Assembly: GCF_900105515.1 (NCBI RefSeq)
Contig: NZ_FNSY01000001.1
Coordinates: 6,684,001-6,748,000 of the forward strand
DNA length: 64,000 bases
Direction: 5' to 3'
Source: Streptomyces sp. 2131.1
Lineage (GTDB): Bacteria; Actinomycetota; Actinomycetes; Streptomycetales; Streptomycetaceae
Part shown: piece after piece, positions 35,555 to 44,262 of the stretch
Position numbering within the stretch: position 1 is the first letter of the stretch
Layout: each line of letters opens with the position of its first letter
The notes under the pieces: model-generated
The model's input: only the letters and a program-made list of their open reading frames with translations
What the model was told of the DNA's origin: nothing
Databases searched by the model: none
Made by a program: the position numbers and the translations under genes

Positions 35555-36346
35555 CTACGCGCGGACGCGGCCGACCCCCACATGGAAGCTGTCGGTGGTC
35601 TCCCGGCGCTCCGGCGCGGGCGTGCCGCAGTGCCACTGCGGAGCGGTCACCACCCCCGGTCCGACCAGGTCGAGCCCCTCGAAGAACCGGGCCACCTCCG
35701 CACGCGTACGGGGCCGCAGGGTGATGCCGCTCGCCCGGTACTCGTCGGTCTTGTCCTGCTCGGCCGAGAGGAAGTCCTTGGTGAAGTGCGAGAGCACCAG
35801 GCAGCTGCCGGCGGGCAGCGCGCCGAGCAGCGTGCGCGTGATCCCGTAGGGGTCGTCCTCGTCGGCCAGGAAGTGCATCAGGGCGATCATCGAGAGCGCC
35901 ACGGGCCGCTCGAAGTCCAGCCTCGCACGGGCGTGGGCAATGATCTTCTCCGGGTCGCGCACATCGGCTTCCAGGTAATCCGTGGCGCCCTCGGGGGCGC
36001 TGACGAGCAGCGCCTCTGCGTGCCGCAGGACGATCGGATCGTTGTCCGTGTAGACGATCCGGGCCGCCGGGTTGACCTCCTGGACGATCTGGTGGAGGTT
36101 CGGCCGGGTCGGGATGCCGGTGCCGATGTCGAGGAACTGGTCGATGCCCGCCCGCGCCGCCCAGCCGGCCGCCCGGTGCATGAACGACCGGTTCTGCGCG
36201 ACGCCCACCTTCGCCAGCTCCGGCATCCGCTCACCGAGTGCCTGGTCGACGGGATAGTGGTCCTTGCCGCCCAGCAGGTAGTCGTAGACGCGCGCCGGAT
36301 GCGGCCTGCTGGTGTCGACCGGTGTGCCGGCCTGCCCTGCCGTCAT
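35555..36346 (-). CDS. SAM-dependent methyltransferase, DUF574/Methyltransf_19 type
   Basis: A 263-residue protein of the actinomycete-specific DUF574 group, a SAM methyltransferase-like fold with many paralogues per Streptomyces genome. The family opening TSRPHPARVYDYLLGGKDHYPVD (written as TSRPHPARVYDY / LLGGKDHYPVD) is at residues 12-34, with QFLDIGTGIPTRPNLH as the SAM motif, YTDNDPIVLRHA, ALSMIALMHFL and VLSHFTKDF following. Substrates are unknown. ATG 36346 follows GGGGAG and directly precedes the family start; an upstream in-frame ATG at 36412 is less likely. Confidence 0.87.
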   Translation of the reverse strand: MTAGQAGTPVDTSRPHPARVYDYLLGGKDHYPVDQALGERMPELAKVGVAQNRSFMHRAAGWAARAGIDQFLDIGTGIPTRPNLHQIVQEVNPAARIVYTDNDPIVLRHAEALLVSAPEGATDYLEADVRDPEKIIAHARARLDFERPVALSMIALMHFLADEDDPYGITRTLLGALPAGSCLVLSHFTKDFLSAEQDKTDEYRASGITLRPRTRAEVARFFEGLDLVGPGVVTAPQWHCGTPAPERRETTDSFHVGVGRVRA

Positions 36347-36448
36347 GGTGTGCTCCCCAATCACTCGGCGGGAGAACACGAATCCCCCTGCGGACGACGG
36401 TCGTTCCGGCACATCCTGTCACAGCGACCCCACTGACCAGCAGGGCAG

Positions 36449-37732
36449 TCAGGAACGCTCGTCCACGATCCGCCGGAACTTCCCCACCGAACGCTCCAGG
36501 GTCTCCGGGTCGAGGATCTCGACGCCGACCGACACCCCGATGCCGTCCTTGACCGCCGCCGCGACGGAGGCGGCGGCCGCCGCCCGCTGCTCCGGCGTCG
36601 CCCCCGGCCGGGCCTCCGCCCGCACCGTCAGCACGTCGAGCCGGCCCTCACGGGTCAGCCGCAGCTGGAAGTGCGGCGACACCCCCGGGGTACGGAGCAC
36701 GATCTCCTCGATCTGCGTAGGGAAGAGGTTCACCCCGCGCAGGATGACCAGGTCGTCGCTGCGCCCGGTGACCTTCTCCATGCGCCGGAAGACGCGCGCC
36801 GTGCCGGGCAGCAGCCGGGTGAGGTCCCGCGTCCGGTACCGGACGACCGGCATGGCCTCCTTGGTGAGCGAGGTGAACACCAGCTCCCCCTGCTCCCCGT
36901 CGGGCAGCACCTCGCCGGTGAACGGGTCGACCACCTCCGGATAGAAGTGGTCCTCCCAGATGTGCAGCCCGTCCTTCGTCTCCATGCACTCCTGAGCCAC
37001 ACCCGGGCCCATCACCTCGGACAGGCCGTAGATGTCGACCGCGTCGATCGCGAACCGTTCCTCGATCTCGCGCCGCATCTCCTCGGTCCACGGCTCGGCC
37101 CCGAAGATCCCCGCCTTCAGCGAGGTCGTGCGCGGATCGACGCCCTGCCGCTCGAACTCGTCGAGGACGGTGAGCATGTAAGAGGGCGTCACCATGATGA
37201 TGTCGGGCCGGAAGTCCTGGATCAGCTGGACCTGGCGGGCCGTCATGCCGCCCGACGCGGGAATCACCGTGCAGCCGAGCCGCTCGGCACCGTAATGCGC
37301 ACCGAGACCACCGGTGAACAGCCCGTATCCGTACGCCACATGGATCTTCTGCCCCGGCCTGCCGCCCGCCGCCCGGATGGAGCGGGCCACCACGTCCGCC
37401 CATGTCTCCAGGTCTCTCTCCGTGTAGCCGACGACGGTCGGCCGGCCCGTCGTGCCGCTGGACGCGTGGATGCGGCGGACGTCCTCCTCCGGCACCGCGA
37501 ACATCCCGAACGGGTAGTTGTCCCGCAGATCCGCCTTGGTGGTGAACGGGAACCGGGCCAGATCGGCGAGGGAACGGCAGTCATCGGGGCGCAGCCCCGC
37601 CCGGTCGAACGCGGCCCGGTAGTGCGGCACGTTCGCGTAGGCGTGGTGCAACGTGGCGCGCAGCCGTTCCAGCTGGAGTGCCGCCAGTTCGTCGCGGCCC
37701 ATCCGTTCCGCCGTATCCAGCAGAGTCGTCAC
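36449..37732 (-). CDS. paaK: phenylacetate-CoA ligase
   Basis: A 427-residue AMP-forming phenylacetate-CoA ligase that activates phenylacetate for aerobic breakdown. Its length and blocks match the family: RFPFTTKADLRDNYPFGMFA, HASSGTTGRPTVVGYTERDL (P-loop), YGLFTGGLGAHYGAERLG, IYGLSEVMGPGV with the adenylate-binding Glu, and VRYRTRDLTRLLPG then GRSDDLVILRGVNLFPTQIE. GTG 37732 is chosen because GAGGGAGG precedes it by 6 bases. The rest of the paa pathway is not in the window. A near-perfect TetR-type dyad lies 34-53 bases upstream, so aryl-CoA-responsive repression is likely. Confidence 0.9.
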   Translation of the reverse strand: MTTLLDTAERMGRDELAALQLERLRATLHHAYANVPHYRAAFDRAGLRPDDCRSLADLARFPFTTKADLRDNYPFGMFAVPEEDVRRIHASSGTTGRPTVVGYTERDLETWADVVARSIRAAGGRPGQKIHVAYGYGLFTGGLGAHYGAERLGCTVIPASGGMTARQVQLIQDFRPDIIMVTPSYMLTVLDEFERQGVDPRTTSLKAGIFGAEPWTEEMRREIEERFAIDAVDIYGLSEVMGPGVAQECMETKDGLHIWEDHFYPEVVDPFTGEVLPDGEQGELVFTSLTKEAMPVVRYRTRDLTRLLPGTARVFRRMEKVTGRSDDLVILRGVNLFPTQIEEIVLRTPGVSPHFQLRLTREGRLDVLTVRAEARPGATPEQRAAAAASVAAAVKDGIGVSVGVEILDPETLERSVGKFRRIVDERS

Positions 37733-37765
37733 GCGGGCCTCCCTCGTTCCGTACACGTGGTGCGG

Positions 37766-37785
37766 ACGACCGATCATTCGGTCGT
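37766..37785 (-). promoter_or_regulatory. TetR/PaaR-type operator upstream of paaK
   Basis: ACGACCGA (37766-37773) and TCGGTCGT (37778-37785) are exact reverse complements separated by TCAT: a 20-bp dyad 34-53 bases before the paaK GTG. GACCGA..TCGGTC half-sites are typical of TetR-family repressors that control phenylacetate or acyl-CoA genes in actinobacteria. The repressor gene is not in this window. Confidence 0.65.
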
Positions 37786-37915
37786 TTCCCTCCGGAGCAG
37801 TAATTCAGGATCTTGCACCGCCTGGCAAGAGGCGTGACGCACATCGCCCTCCGACCCGGCTACGCCCGTACCGAACACGGCTGCGTCACCCGGACGGCCC
37901 TGTTTGGATGGGGTC

Positions 37916-39436
37916 ATGCCGACCTTCCATACGTACGACGGGACCGAGCTCGCCTATCACCTCGTGGGGGAGGGGGCGCCGCTGATCTGCCTGCCGGGCG
38001 GTGCCATGCGGGCGAGCGCCTACCTCGGCACCCTCGGCGGACTGTCCTCCTGCCGGCAGCTGGTCCTCCTCGATCTGCGGGGCACCGGCGACTCCGCCGC
38101 CCCCGACGACTCCGCCACCTACCGCTGCGACCGGCAGGCAGAGGACGTCGAGGCCCTGCGAGCCCACCTCGGCCTGGAACACGTCGATCTCCTCGCCCAC
38201 TCCGCGGCCGGCGACCTCGCCGCCCTCTACGCCGCCCGGTATCCGCACCGGCTGCGCAACCTGGTCCTCGTCGCGCCCACCACCCTGGCCACCGGCCTCC
38301 CCACCGCCGTGGGCGATGCCCGCGCGGCGGCCGCCCTGCGTGGCTCGGAACCCTGGTACGAGGACGCGCTCGCCGCCCTGGAGGAGATCTGGGCCGGCCG
38401 GATGACCGGTGGACTCCGCGCCAGGACAAGGCCGTTCCTGTACGGGCGCTGGGACGCCGCCGCCCAGGAGCACGCCGCCGCCTCATCCGCGCAGATCAAC
38501 GCCGAGGCAGCCGCCCGGTACGCCGGCGAAGGCGCCTTCGACCCGGCCGCGACGGTTCCCGCCCTGCGCACGCTGGAGGCGCCGGCCCTCGTGCTGGCCG
38601 GTGAGTACGACAGCATTCTGACGCCCGACCGGGCCGCCGAACTGGCCGCGCTCTTCCCGCATGCGGAGTTCGCCGTGCAGCGCGGCGCCGCGCATTTCCC
38701 GTGGATCGACGACGCGGGAGCCTTCGCCCGTACGGTCGAGGCGTTCCTCGACCCGGAGGTGCACAGCGTCCGGGCCGGCGGGATCCGGCTCGCCTACCGG
38801 GTGTGGGGCGACCCGGCCGCGCCGCCGGTCGTCCTGGCCCACGGCCGGTGCGGCAGCAGCGGCGACTGGGCCCACATCGCCGCCCGGCTCGCCGGCACGC
38901 ACCGGGTGTACGCCTTCGACTTCCGGGGCCACGGGCTCAGCGACTGGCCCGGCCGCTACTCCTTCGAGCTGTTCCGCGACGACCTGCACGGCTTCCTGGA
39001 GGCCCGCAACCTCGCCGGCGCCACCGTCGTCGGGCACTCCATGGGCGGCGTCGCGGCCTACCTGCTCGCCGAGCGCCACCCCGGACTGATCGGCCGCCTC
39101 GTCATCGAGGAGGCGCCGCCGCCCTTCCCGCTCGACCCGCCGCGCCCCGTCCCCGAACACCCGGACGGGGAGCTGGGCTTCGACTGGCCGCTCGTGCCCT
39201 CCACCGACGCCCAGCTCAACGCACCGGACCCGGCCGGCCGCGAACTGCTCGGCGACATCGGTGTACCCACCCTCCTGGTCGGCGGCGGTCCGAGCAGCCA
39301 CGTCGCCCAGGGGGATCTGGCCAGGATGGCCGCCCGCATCCCCGGCGCCGAACTCGTCACCATCGACGCGGGCCATCTCGTACACACCGAACGACCGGAG
39401 GAATTCCTGTCCGCCCTCCGGGCGTTCGGTATATAG
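37916..39436 (+). CDS. fused double alpha/beta-hydrolase
   Basis: A 506-residue protein in which two complete alpha/beta-hydrolase domains are joined head to tail. Domain 1 (about 1-272) has its nucleophile in LLAHSAAGDLAALYA, acid near LAGEYDSILTP and catalytic His in GAAHFPWID. Domain 2 (about 280-506) starts with VRAGGIRLAYRVWGDPAAPP, has nucleophile GHSMGGVAAYLLAERHP and His in DAGHLVHTERPEE. Both triads look usable. Domain 1 has the proline-iminopeptidase/epoxide-hydrolase-like cap; substrates are unknown. TTGGAT (37904-37909) lies 6 bases before ATG 37916 with no Shine-Dalgarno, so the mRNA is probably leaderless. The gene diverges from paaK. Confidence 0.83.
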   Translation: MPTFHTYDGTELAYHLVGEGAPLICLPGGAMRASAYLGTLGGLSSCRQLVLLDLRGTGDSAAPDDSATYRCDRQAEDVEALRAHLGLEHVDLLAHSAAGDLAALYAARYPHRLRNLVLVAPTTLATGLPTAVGDARAAAALRGSEPWYEDALAALEEIWAGRMTGGLRARTRPFLYGRWDAAAQEHAAASSAQINAEAAARYAGEGAFDPAATVPALRTLEAPALVLAGEYDSILTPDRAAELAALFPHAEFAVQRGAAHFPWIDDAGAFARTVEAFLDPEVHSVRAGGIRLAYRVWGDPAAPPVVLAHGRCGSSGDWAHIAARLAGTHRVYAFDFRGHGLSDWPGRYSFELFRDDLHGFLEARNLAGATVVGHSMGGVAAYLLAERHPGLIGRLVIEEAPPPFPLDPPRPVPEHPDGELGFDWPLVPSTDAQLNAPDPAGRELLGDIGVPTLLVGGGPSSHVAQGDLARMAARIPGAELVTIDAGHLVHTERPEEFLSALRAFGI

Positions 39437-39454
39437 CGGACTGCTGAGGGAGCG

Positions 39455-41092
39455 TCAGTTGCGGTGCAACAGCGCCGCCAGGACGTCGTGCAGCGTCACC
39501 TCGGCGTCCTCGGCGTCCTCGGCGGCCGACTCCGCACGCCAGGCGACGAAGCCGTCGGGGCGCACCAGGACCGCACCGTCCCGGCGCGTCCCGTGCGCTT
39601 CGGCCCAGTCCGCCCCGTCCTCCGGCTCCAGATCGCCGCCCGCGCCGATGCCGAACGCGTCGAGCCGCACCCCGAGCCGGCCGGCGGCCCGGGCCGCTGC
39701 CCGCAGCCACACCGTGTCCGCGCCGTCCGCGAGCAGCACGAACGACCGCTCGTACAGGTCCAGGGTCGAGATCCGCTCCCCGGCCCGGCGCACCCACAGG
39801 TGCGGCGCCCTGCTGCCCGGTTCGCCCGTCAGCCGCATCCCCTCCGGGACCACCGGCGCGTCCGGCGCCACGCCCAGCACCGCGCCGGCCGTGTACCGGT
39901 AGCCCAGCGCCACGTTCAGCATCCCGCCCCGCTTCCCGCCGCCCACCGAGGGCGGGGGAGCGTAGCCGGGGTGGCTGTGCTCCTCGGACCGCGCCGACGC
40001 GCGCTCACCGGTCGCCCGGGCCACCGGCAGCCGCTCCTGCCCGTACGTCTCCAGCAGTCCGCGGCCCGCCTCGCCCCGCAGCACCGCCGCCAGCTTCCAC
40101 GCCAGATTGTGCGCGTCCTGGATGCCGGTGTTGGAGCCGAACGCGCCGGTGGGCGACATCTCGTGCGCCGAGTCACCGGCCAGGAACACCCGGCCCCGTG
40201 AGTACCGGTCGGCCACCCGCTCCGCCGCGTGCCACGGCGCCTTGCCCGTGATCTCCACGTCGATGTCCGGCGCGCCGACGGCGTCCCGGATGTGCCGGGC
40301 ACACCGCTCGTCCGTGAAGTCCTCCAGCGTCTCGCCGCGGTCCGGCTGCCACGGGGCGTGGAACACCCACTCCCGTTCGTTGTCCACCGGCAGCAGAGCA
40401 CCCTCCGCCTCCGGGTTCGTCAGGTAGCAGACGATGAAGCGCCGCTCGCCCAGCACATCGGCCAGCCCGCGCGACCTGAACGTGACGCTCACGTTGTGGA
40501 ACAGGTCGCCCGCACCCGAACGGCCGATACCCAGCTGCTCGCGGACCGGGCTGCGCGGTCCGTCCGCCGCGATCAGGTAGTCCGCCCGCACCGTCGTGTG
40601 CTCACCGGTCTCCCGGTTCTTCAGGGTCGCCGTGACGCCCGAGGCGTCCGGGTCGAACGACATCATCTCCGTGGAGAACCGCAGATCACCGCCCTGCTCC
40701 CGGGCCCGCTCCAGCAGGACCGGCTCCAGGTCGTTCTGGCTGCACAGGCACCAGCCCGTCGGGCTGAACCGCGCGAGCGCGCCGCCCGGGTCGATCTCCT
40801 TGAACAGCCACTCCTGGTCCTCGCCGGTCAGCGAGCCGGCCTGGAGGATGCCGTGGTTGTCCGCCAGCACCGAAGCGGCCGCCCGGATCTCCTGCTCGAC
40901 ACCCGCACGGCGGAACACCTCCATCGTGCGGACGTTGTTGCCGCGGCCGCGCGGATGCGTCGAGGTGGCCGCGTGCTTCTCGACCAGCAGGTGCTCGACG
41001 CCGAGCCGACCGAGGAAAAGGGACGCGGACAGGCCCACCAGCGAGCCGCCCACGATGAGGACCGGTACGTGGAGGTCGACGTTCTCGTTCAT
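39455..41092 (-). CDS. whiE-ORFVIII: spore-pigment FAD-dependent aromatic hydroxylase (WhiE ORFVIII type)
   Basis: A 545-residue group A flavin monooxygenase that hydroxylates an aromatic polyketide using NAD(P)H and oxygen. The FAD fold opens with VLIVGGSLVGLSASLFLGRL, the DG motif is IAADGPRSPVREQLG and the FAD-ribityl motif is RVFLAGDSAHEMSPTGAFG, followed by GIQDAHNLAWKLAAVL. The C-terminal ~150 residues form the thioredoxin-like end found in PgaE/RdmE-type enzymes. It is transcribed away from the pigment operon over a shared 282-base region, the same arrangement as S. coelicolor whiE ORFVIII. GGAGC precedes ATG 41092. It probably adds a tailoring oxygen to the spore pigment. Confidence 0.88.
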   Translation of the reverse strand: MNENVDLHVPVLIVGGSLVGLSASLFLGRLGVEHLLVEKHAATSTHPRGRGNNVRTMEVFRRAGVEQEIRAAASVLADNHGILQAGSLTGEDQEWLFKEIDPGGALARFSPTGWCLCSQNDLEPVLLERAREQGGDLRFSTEMMSFDPDASGVTATLKNRETGEHTTVRADYLIAADGPRSPVREQLGIGRSGAGDLFHNVSVTFRSRGLADVLGERRFIVCYLTNPEAEGALLPVDNEREWVFHAPWQPDRGETLEDFTDERCARHIRDAVGAPDIDVEITGKAPWHAAERVADRYSRGRVFLAGDSAHEMSPTGAFGSNTGIQDAHNLAWKLAAVLRGEAGRGLLETYGQERLPVARATGERASARSEEHSHPGYAPPPSVGGGKRGGMLNVALGYRYTAGAVLGVAPDAPVVPEGMRLTGEPGSRAPHLWVRRAGERISTLDLYERSFVLLADGADTVWLRAAARAAGRLGVRLDAFGIGAGGDLEPEDGADWAEAHGTRRDGAVLVRPDGFVAWRAESAAEDAEDAEVTLHDVLAALLHRN

Positions 41093-41166
41093 CAGTTGCT
41101 CCAGCTCCGACGCCGTACAGATGCACTGTCCATGCCCGGGCGGGGGCCGGGTCGGAGCGCTTCGGA

Positions 41167-41231
41167 CGATCGCTCACCTGAACGGTTCATAAATCTCGCG
41201 TCGGGCGGACCAGCGTTTCACGATCGGTCAC
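41167..41231. promoter_or_regulatory. repeated CGATCG(C/G)TCAC boxes in the whiE divergent promoter region
   Basis: CGATCGCTCAC (41167-41177) and CGATCGGTCAC (41221-41231) differ at one base and are 54 bases apart in the same orientation, inside the region separating hydroxylase and ORFI. The spacing is close to five helical turns. They could bind a developmental regulator of spore pigment; no known consensus was matched. Confidence 0.4.
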
Positions 41232-41374
41232 GGAGACGACGCCCTCGGACCAGGGCGGGCCGTGCGCGATCGCCGGAACTCCCCGTTCCGATTCCCCTCG
41301 GCAGCCGACGGCTCCCACCGCTCCGGCCGGCTCTCCCAGCGTCCCTGCCCCACAGCGTCGAAGGAGTTCGCCAG

Positions 41375-42496
41375 ATGACCACCACCCTCTCGGAACGGAT
41401 CTCACAGTCCGCCTTCGACGGATCCCGGCTGCGCGTCGTGCTGCTGCTGGACCTGCACGACGGCGCCCAGAAGCAGTTCCTGGAGGCGTACGAGCACATG
41501 CGCAACCAGGTCGCCTCCATCCCCGGCCACATCAGCGACCAGCTGTGCCAGTCCATCGAGAACCCCTCGCAGTGGCTGATCACCAGCGAGTGGGAGAGCG
41601 CCCCGCCCTTCCTCGCCTGGGTCAACAGCGAGGAGCACGTCGCGACCGTGCAGCCCCTGCACAGCTGCGTACGCGACACCCGGTCGCTGCGCTTCAGCGT
41701 CCTGCGCGAGACGGGCAAGGGCTTCGAGACCGTCCCCGACCCGGTCAGGGGCGGTCTCCAGACCTCCCCGCGCCTCGGCGACGGCGTCGTACGCCACGCG
41801 CTCACCTTCACGGTGAAGCCCGGCACCGAGGACATCGTGGCGAAGCTCCTCGCCGACTACGAGTCGCCCCGCTCCCGCGTCGACGACCAGACCCGGCTGC
41901 GCCGCACCTCGCTCTTCATGCACGGCAACCGGGTCGTGCGCGCCGTCGAGGTCGAGGGCGACCTGATGGCCGCACTGCGCCACGTCTCCCGCCAGCCGGA
42001 GATCCGCGCCGTCGAGGAGGCCATCAACCCCTACCTCGAACAGGACCGGGACCTCTCCGACCCCGACTCCGCCCGGATGTTCTTCACCCGCGCGGCCCTG
42101 CCGACCGTGCACCACGTCTCGGCCGGCCGCATCGACCCCGGCAGCCTGAAGCGGCACGCCGTGGTCTACCAGGCCAAGGAGGGCTGCGGCATGGCCCTGG
42201 CCCGCCTGCTGGCCGAACACGACGAGGAGGCCGCCGACGACACCGGCAGCCCCATCGACAGCAGCACCATCTTCCAGCGCGACGACGTCGTCGTCCGCCT
42301 CCTGGAGGCGAGCGGCCCGCTCGACGCCCAGCCCGCCCAGGCGCTCGGCATCCACGGCCCCGGGAAAGCGGCCCGCCTGGCCCGCCTCCTGGACGGCGAG
42401 GCCAACGCCGTGCCCGCCACCGACCAGGACGCCGCACGCTTCCTCGCCCGGTCCGAGATGCGGCTCATCACCGACCGGCGCGCCACCGATTCCTGA
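41375..42496 (+). CDS. whiE-ORFI: WhiE ORFI-like protein (SchA/CurD domain)
   Basis: A 373-residue protein of the SchA/CurD family, present at the head of spore-pigment clusters such as whiE, sch and cur. The domain is visible in SRLRVVLLLDLHDGAQKQFL and the surrounding beta-alpha-beta (ferredoxin-like/ABM-type) units; the sequence reads as three or four repeats of this small fold. WhiE ORFI is needed for normal spore colour, but its chemistry is unknown; it may help retain or target the pigment. ATG 41375 follows AAGGAG (41360-41365). First gene of the rightward pigment operon, divergent from the hydroxylase. Confidence 0.87.
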   Translation: MTTTLSERISQSAFDGSRLRVVLLLDLHDGAQKQFLEAYEHMRNQVASIPGHISDQLCQSIENPSQWLITSEWESAPPFLAWVNSEEHVATVQPLHSCVRDTRSLRFSVLRETGKGFETVPDPVRGGLQTSPRLGDGVVRHALTFTVKPGTEDIVAKLLADYESPRSRVDDQTRLRRTSLFMHGNRVVRAVEVEGDLMAALRHVSRQPEIRAVEEAINPYLEQDRDLSDPDSARMFFTRAALPTVHHVSAGRIDPGSLKRHAVVYQAKEGCGMALARLLAEHDEEAADDTGSPIDSSTIFQRDDVVVRLLEASGPLDAQPAQALGIHGPGKAARLARLLDGEANAVPATDQDAARFLARSEMRLITDRRATDS

Positions 42497-42571
42497 ACCG
42501 CGCTCCGGCACCCGGGGCCCTCGCCCGACCCGACACCACAACGCGCCCTGCGCCCAGGAGGAAAAGCAGAG

Positions 42572-43006
42572 ATGACCACCCACCGGCCACGCATCGTGGA
42601 CCTCAGTGAGACCCAGCCCAACACCAGGCGCGGAGGCGACCTGCGCGCCCTGCTCACCCCGACCGCGGTGGGCGCCACCAGCGGCTTCATGGGCCTGGCC
42701 ATCGTCGAGCCCGGCGACCGCATCGGCGAGCACTACCACCCGTACTCGGAGGAGTTCGTCTACGTCGTGCAGGGGCTCCTGGAGGTCGACCTGGACGGGG
42801 AGACGCACGCGATGCGCCCCGACCAGGGCCTGCTGATCCCCCCGCACGTGCGCCACCGCTTCCGCAACGTGGGCGACACCGAGGCCCGCATGGTCTTCCA
42901 CCTCGGCCCGCTCGCCCCCCGCCCGGAACTCGGCCACGTCGACACCGAGGTGACCGAGACGGCCGAGCGCGGCGCGCCGCCAGAACGAACCGAGGCCGCC
43001 TCATGA
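42572..43006 (+). CDS. whiE-ORFII: cupin-domain protein (WhiE ORFII type)
   Basis: A 144-residue single-domain cupin. The first cupin motif is GEHYHPYSEEFVYVVQGLLEVDLDG, given here in two pieces (GEHYHPYSEEFVYVV / QGLLEVDLDG; residues about 50-74), with metal ligands His-His and Glu; the second has PPHVRHRFRNVGD (about 90-102). Cupins beside type II PKS act as oxygenases or cyclases in some pathways. WhiE ORFII is required for mature pigment in S. coelicolor. AGGAGGAAAAG precedes ATG 42572, and the stop overlaps the KS-alpha start by four bases (ATGA). Confidence 0.88.
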   Translation: MTTHRPRIVDLSETQPNTRRGGDLRALLTPTAVGATSGFMGLAIVEPGDRIGEHYHPYSEEFVYVVQGLLEVDLDGETHAMRPDQGLLIPPHVRHRFRNVGDTEARMVFHLGPLAPRPELGHVDTEVTETAERGAPPERTEAAS

Positions 43007-44262
43007 CCCGGCGCGTGGCGGTCACCGGAGTCGGCGTCGTCGCCCCGGGCGGCATCGGGGCCCCGGCCTTCTGGGACCTGCTCTCCAACGGCCGCACCGC
43101 GACCCGGGGCATCACCCTCTTCGACCCGGCGGGCTTCCGCTCCCGGATCGCCGCCGAGTGCGACTTCGACCCGGCGGCCCACGGACTGGACGACGAGGAC
43201 ACCGCCCGCGCGGACCGGTACGTCCAGTTCGCGATGGTCGCCGCCCGCGAGGCGCTCGCCGACGCCGGCCTGGACGCCGAGCACATCGACCCCTGGCGGA
43301 TGGGCGTCTCCCTCGGCACCGCGGTCGGCGGAACCACCCGGCTGGAGCACGACTACGTCGCCGTCAGCGAGAGCGGCGCGCGCTGGGACGTCGACCACCG
43401 CCGGGCCGGCCCCCACCTGGAGCGCGCCTTCTCGCCCAGCTCGCTGGCCTCGGCCGTCGCCGAGCAGGTCGGCGCCCATGGCCCCGTGCAGACCGTCTCC
43501 ACCGGCTGCACCTCGGGCCTGGACGCCATCGGCTACGCCTTCCACTCCATCGAGGAGGGCCGGGTCGACGTCTGCGTCGCCGGCGCGTCCGACTCGCCGA
43601 TCACCCCGATCACCGTGGCCTGCTTCGACGCGATCAAGGCGACCTCCCCCAACAACGACGACCCGGAGCACGCCTCCCGGCCCTTCGACGCACGCCGCGA
43701 CGGCTTCGTCATGGGCGAGGGCGGCGCCGTACTCGTCCTGGAGGAGCTGGAGCACGCCAGGGCCCGCGGGGCGACGGTGTACTGCGAGATCGCCGGTTAC
43801 GCGACCTTCGGCAACGCGTACCACATGACCGGGCTCACCCCCGAGGGCCTGGAGATGGCCGAGGCCATCAACAGCGCGCTCGGCCACGGCCGGATCTCCC
43901 CGCAGGACATCGACTACGTCAACGCGCACGGCTCGGGTACCAAGCAGAACGACCGGCACGAGACCGCCGCGGTGAAGCGGGCGCTCGGCGCGCACGCCCA
44001 CAAGGTGCCGATGAGCTCCATCAAGTCGATGGTGGGCCACTCCCTCGGCGCCATCGGTGCGATAGAGATCGCCGCCTGCGTCCTGGCCCTGGTCAACCAG
44101 ACAGTGCCGCCGACCGCGAACTACGAGTCCCCGGACCCCGAGTGCGACCTCGACTACGTGCCGCGCACCGCCCGCCCCCTGAAGCTGCGCAGCGTCCTGT
44201 CGGTCGGCAGCGGCTTCGGAGGCTTCCAGTCCGCGGTGGCCCTGACCCGTGGGAGGACATGA
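43003..44262 (+). CDS. whiE-ORFIII: type II PKS ketosynthase alpha (spore pigment)
   Basis: A 419-residue ketosynthase that condenses malonyl units on the ACP. The catalytic Cys169 is in TVSTGCTSGLDAIG; His residues follow in VNAHGSGTKQNDRHE and KSMVGHSLGAIGAIE, the standard KAS I/II triad. It forms a heterodimer with KS-beta. The start overlaps the cupin gene stop, and the stop overlaps the KS-beta start region, so the whole core is translationally coupled. KS-alpha proteins of the spore-pigment branch resemble this sequence more than those of antibiotic clusters, judged mainly by gene order. Confidence 0.95.
   Translation: MTRRVAVTGVGVVAPGGIGAPAFWDLLSNGRTATRGITLFDPAGFRSRIAAECDFDPAAHGLDDEDTARADRYVQFAMVAAREALADAGLDAEHIDPWRMGVSLGTAVGGTTRLEHDYVAVSESGARWDVDHRRAGPHLERAFSPSSLASAVAEQVGAHGPVQTVSTGCTSGLDAIGYAFHSIEEGRVDVCVAGASDSPITPITVACFDAIKATSPNNDDPEHASRPFDARRDGFVMGEGGAVLVLEELEHARARGATVYCEIAGYATFGNAYHMTGLTPEGLEMAEAINSALGHGRISPQDIDYVNAHGSGTKQNDRHETAAVKRALGAHAHKVPMSSIKSMVGHSLGAIGAIEIAACVLALVNQTVPPTANYESPDPECDLDYVPRTARPLKLRSVLSVGSGFGGFQSAVALTRGRT

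Noticed and set aside
42566..44262. Antibiotic (not pigment) type II PKS cluster
   Set aside because: Presence of ORFI (SchA/CurD) and cupin in front, a single-domain aromatase, divergent hydroxylase, and lack of resistance, pathway regulator or ketoreductase genes fit the whiE type.
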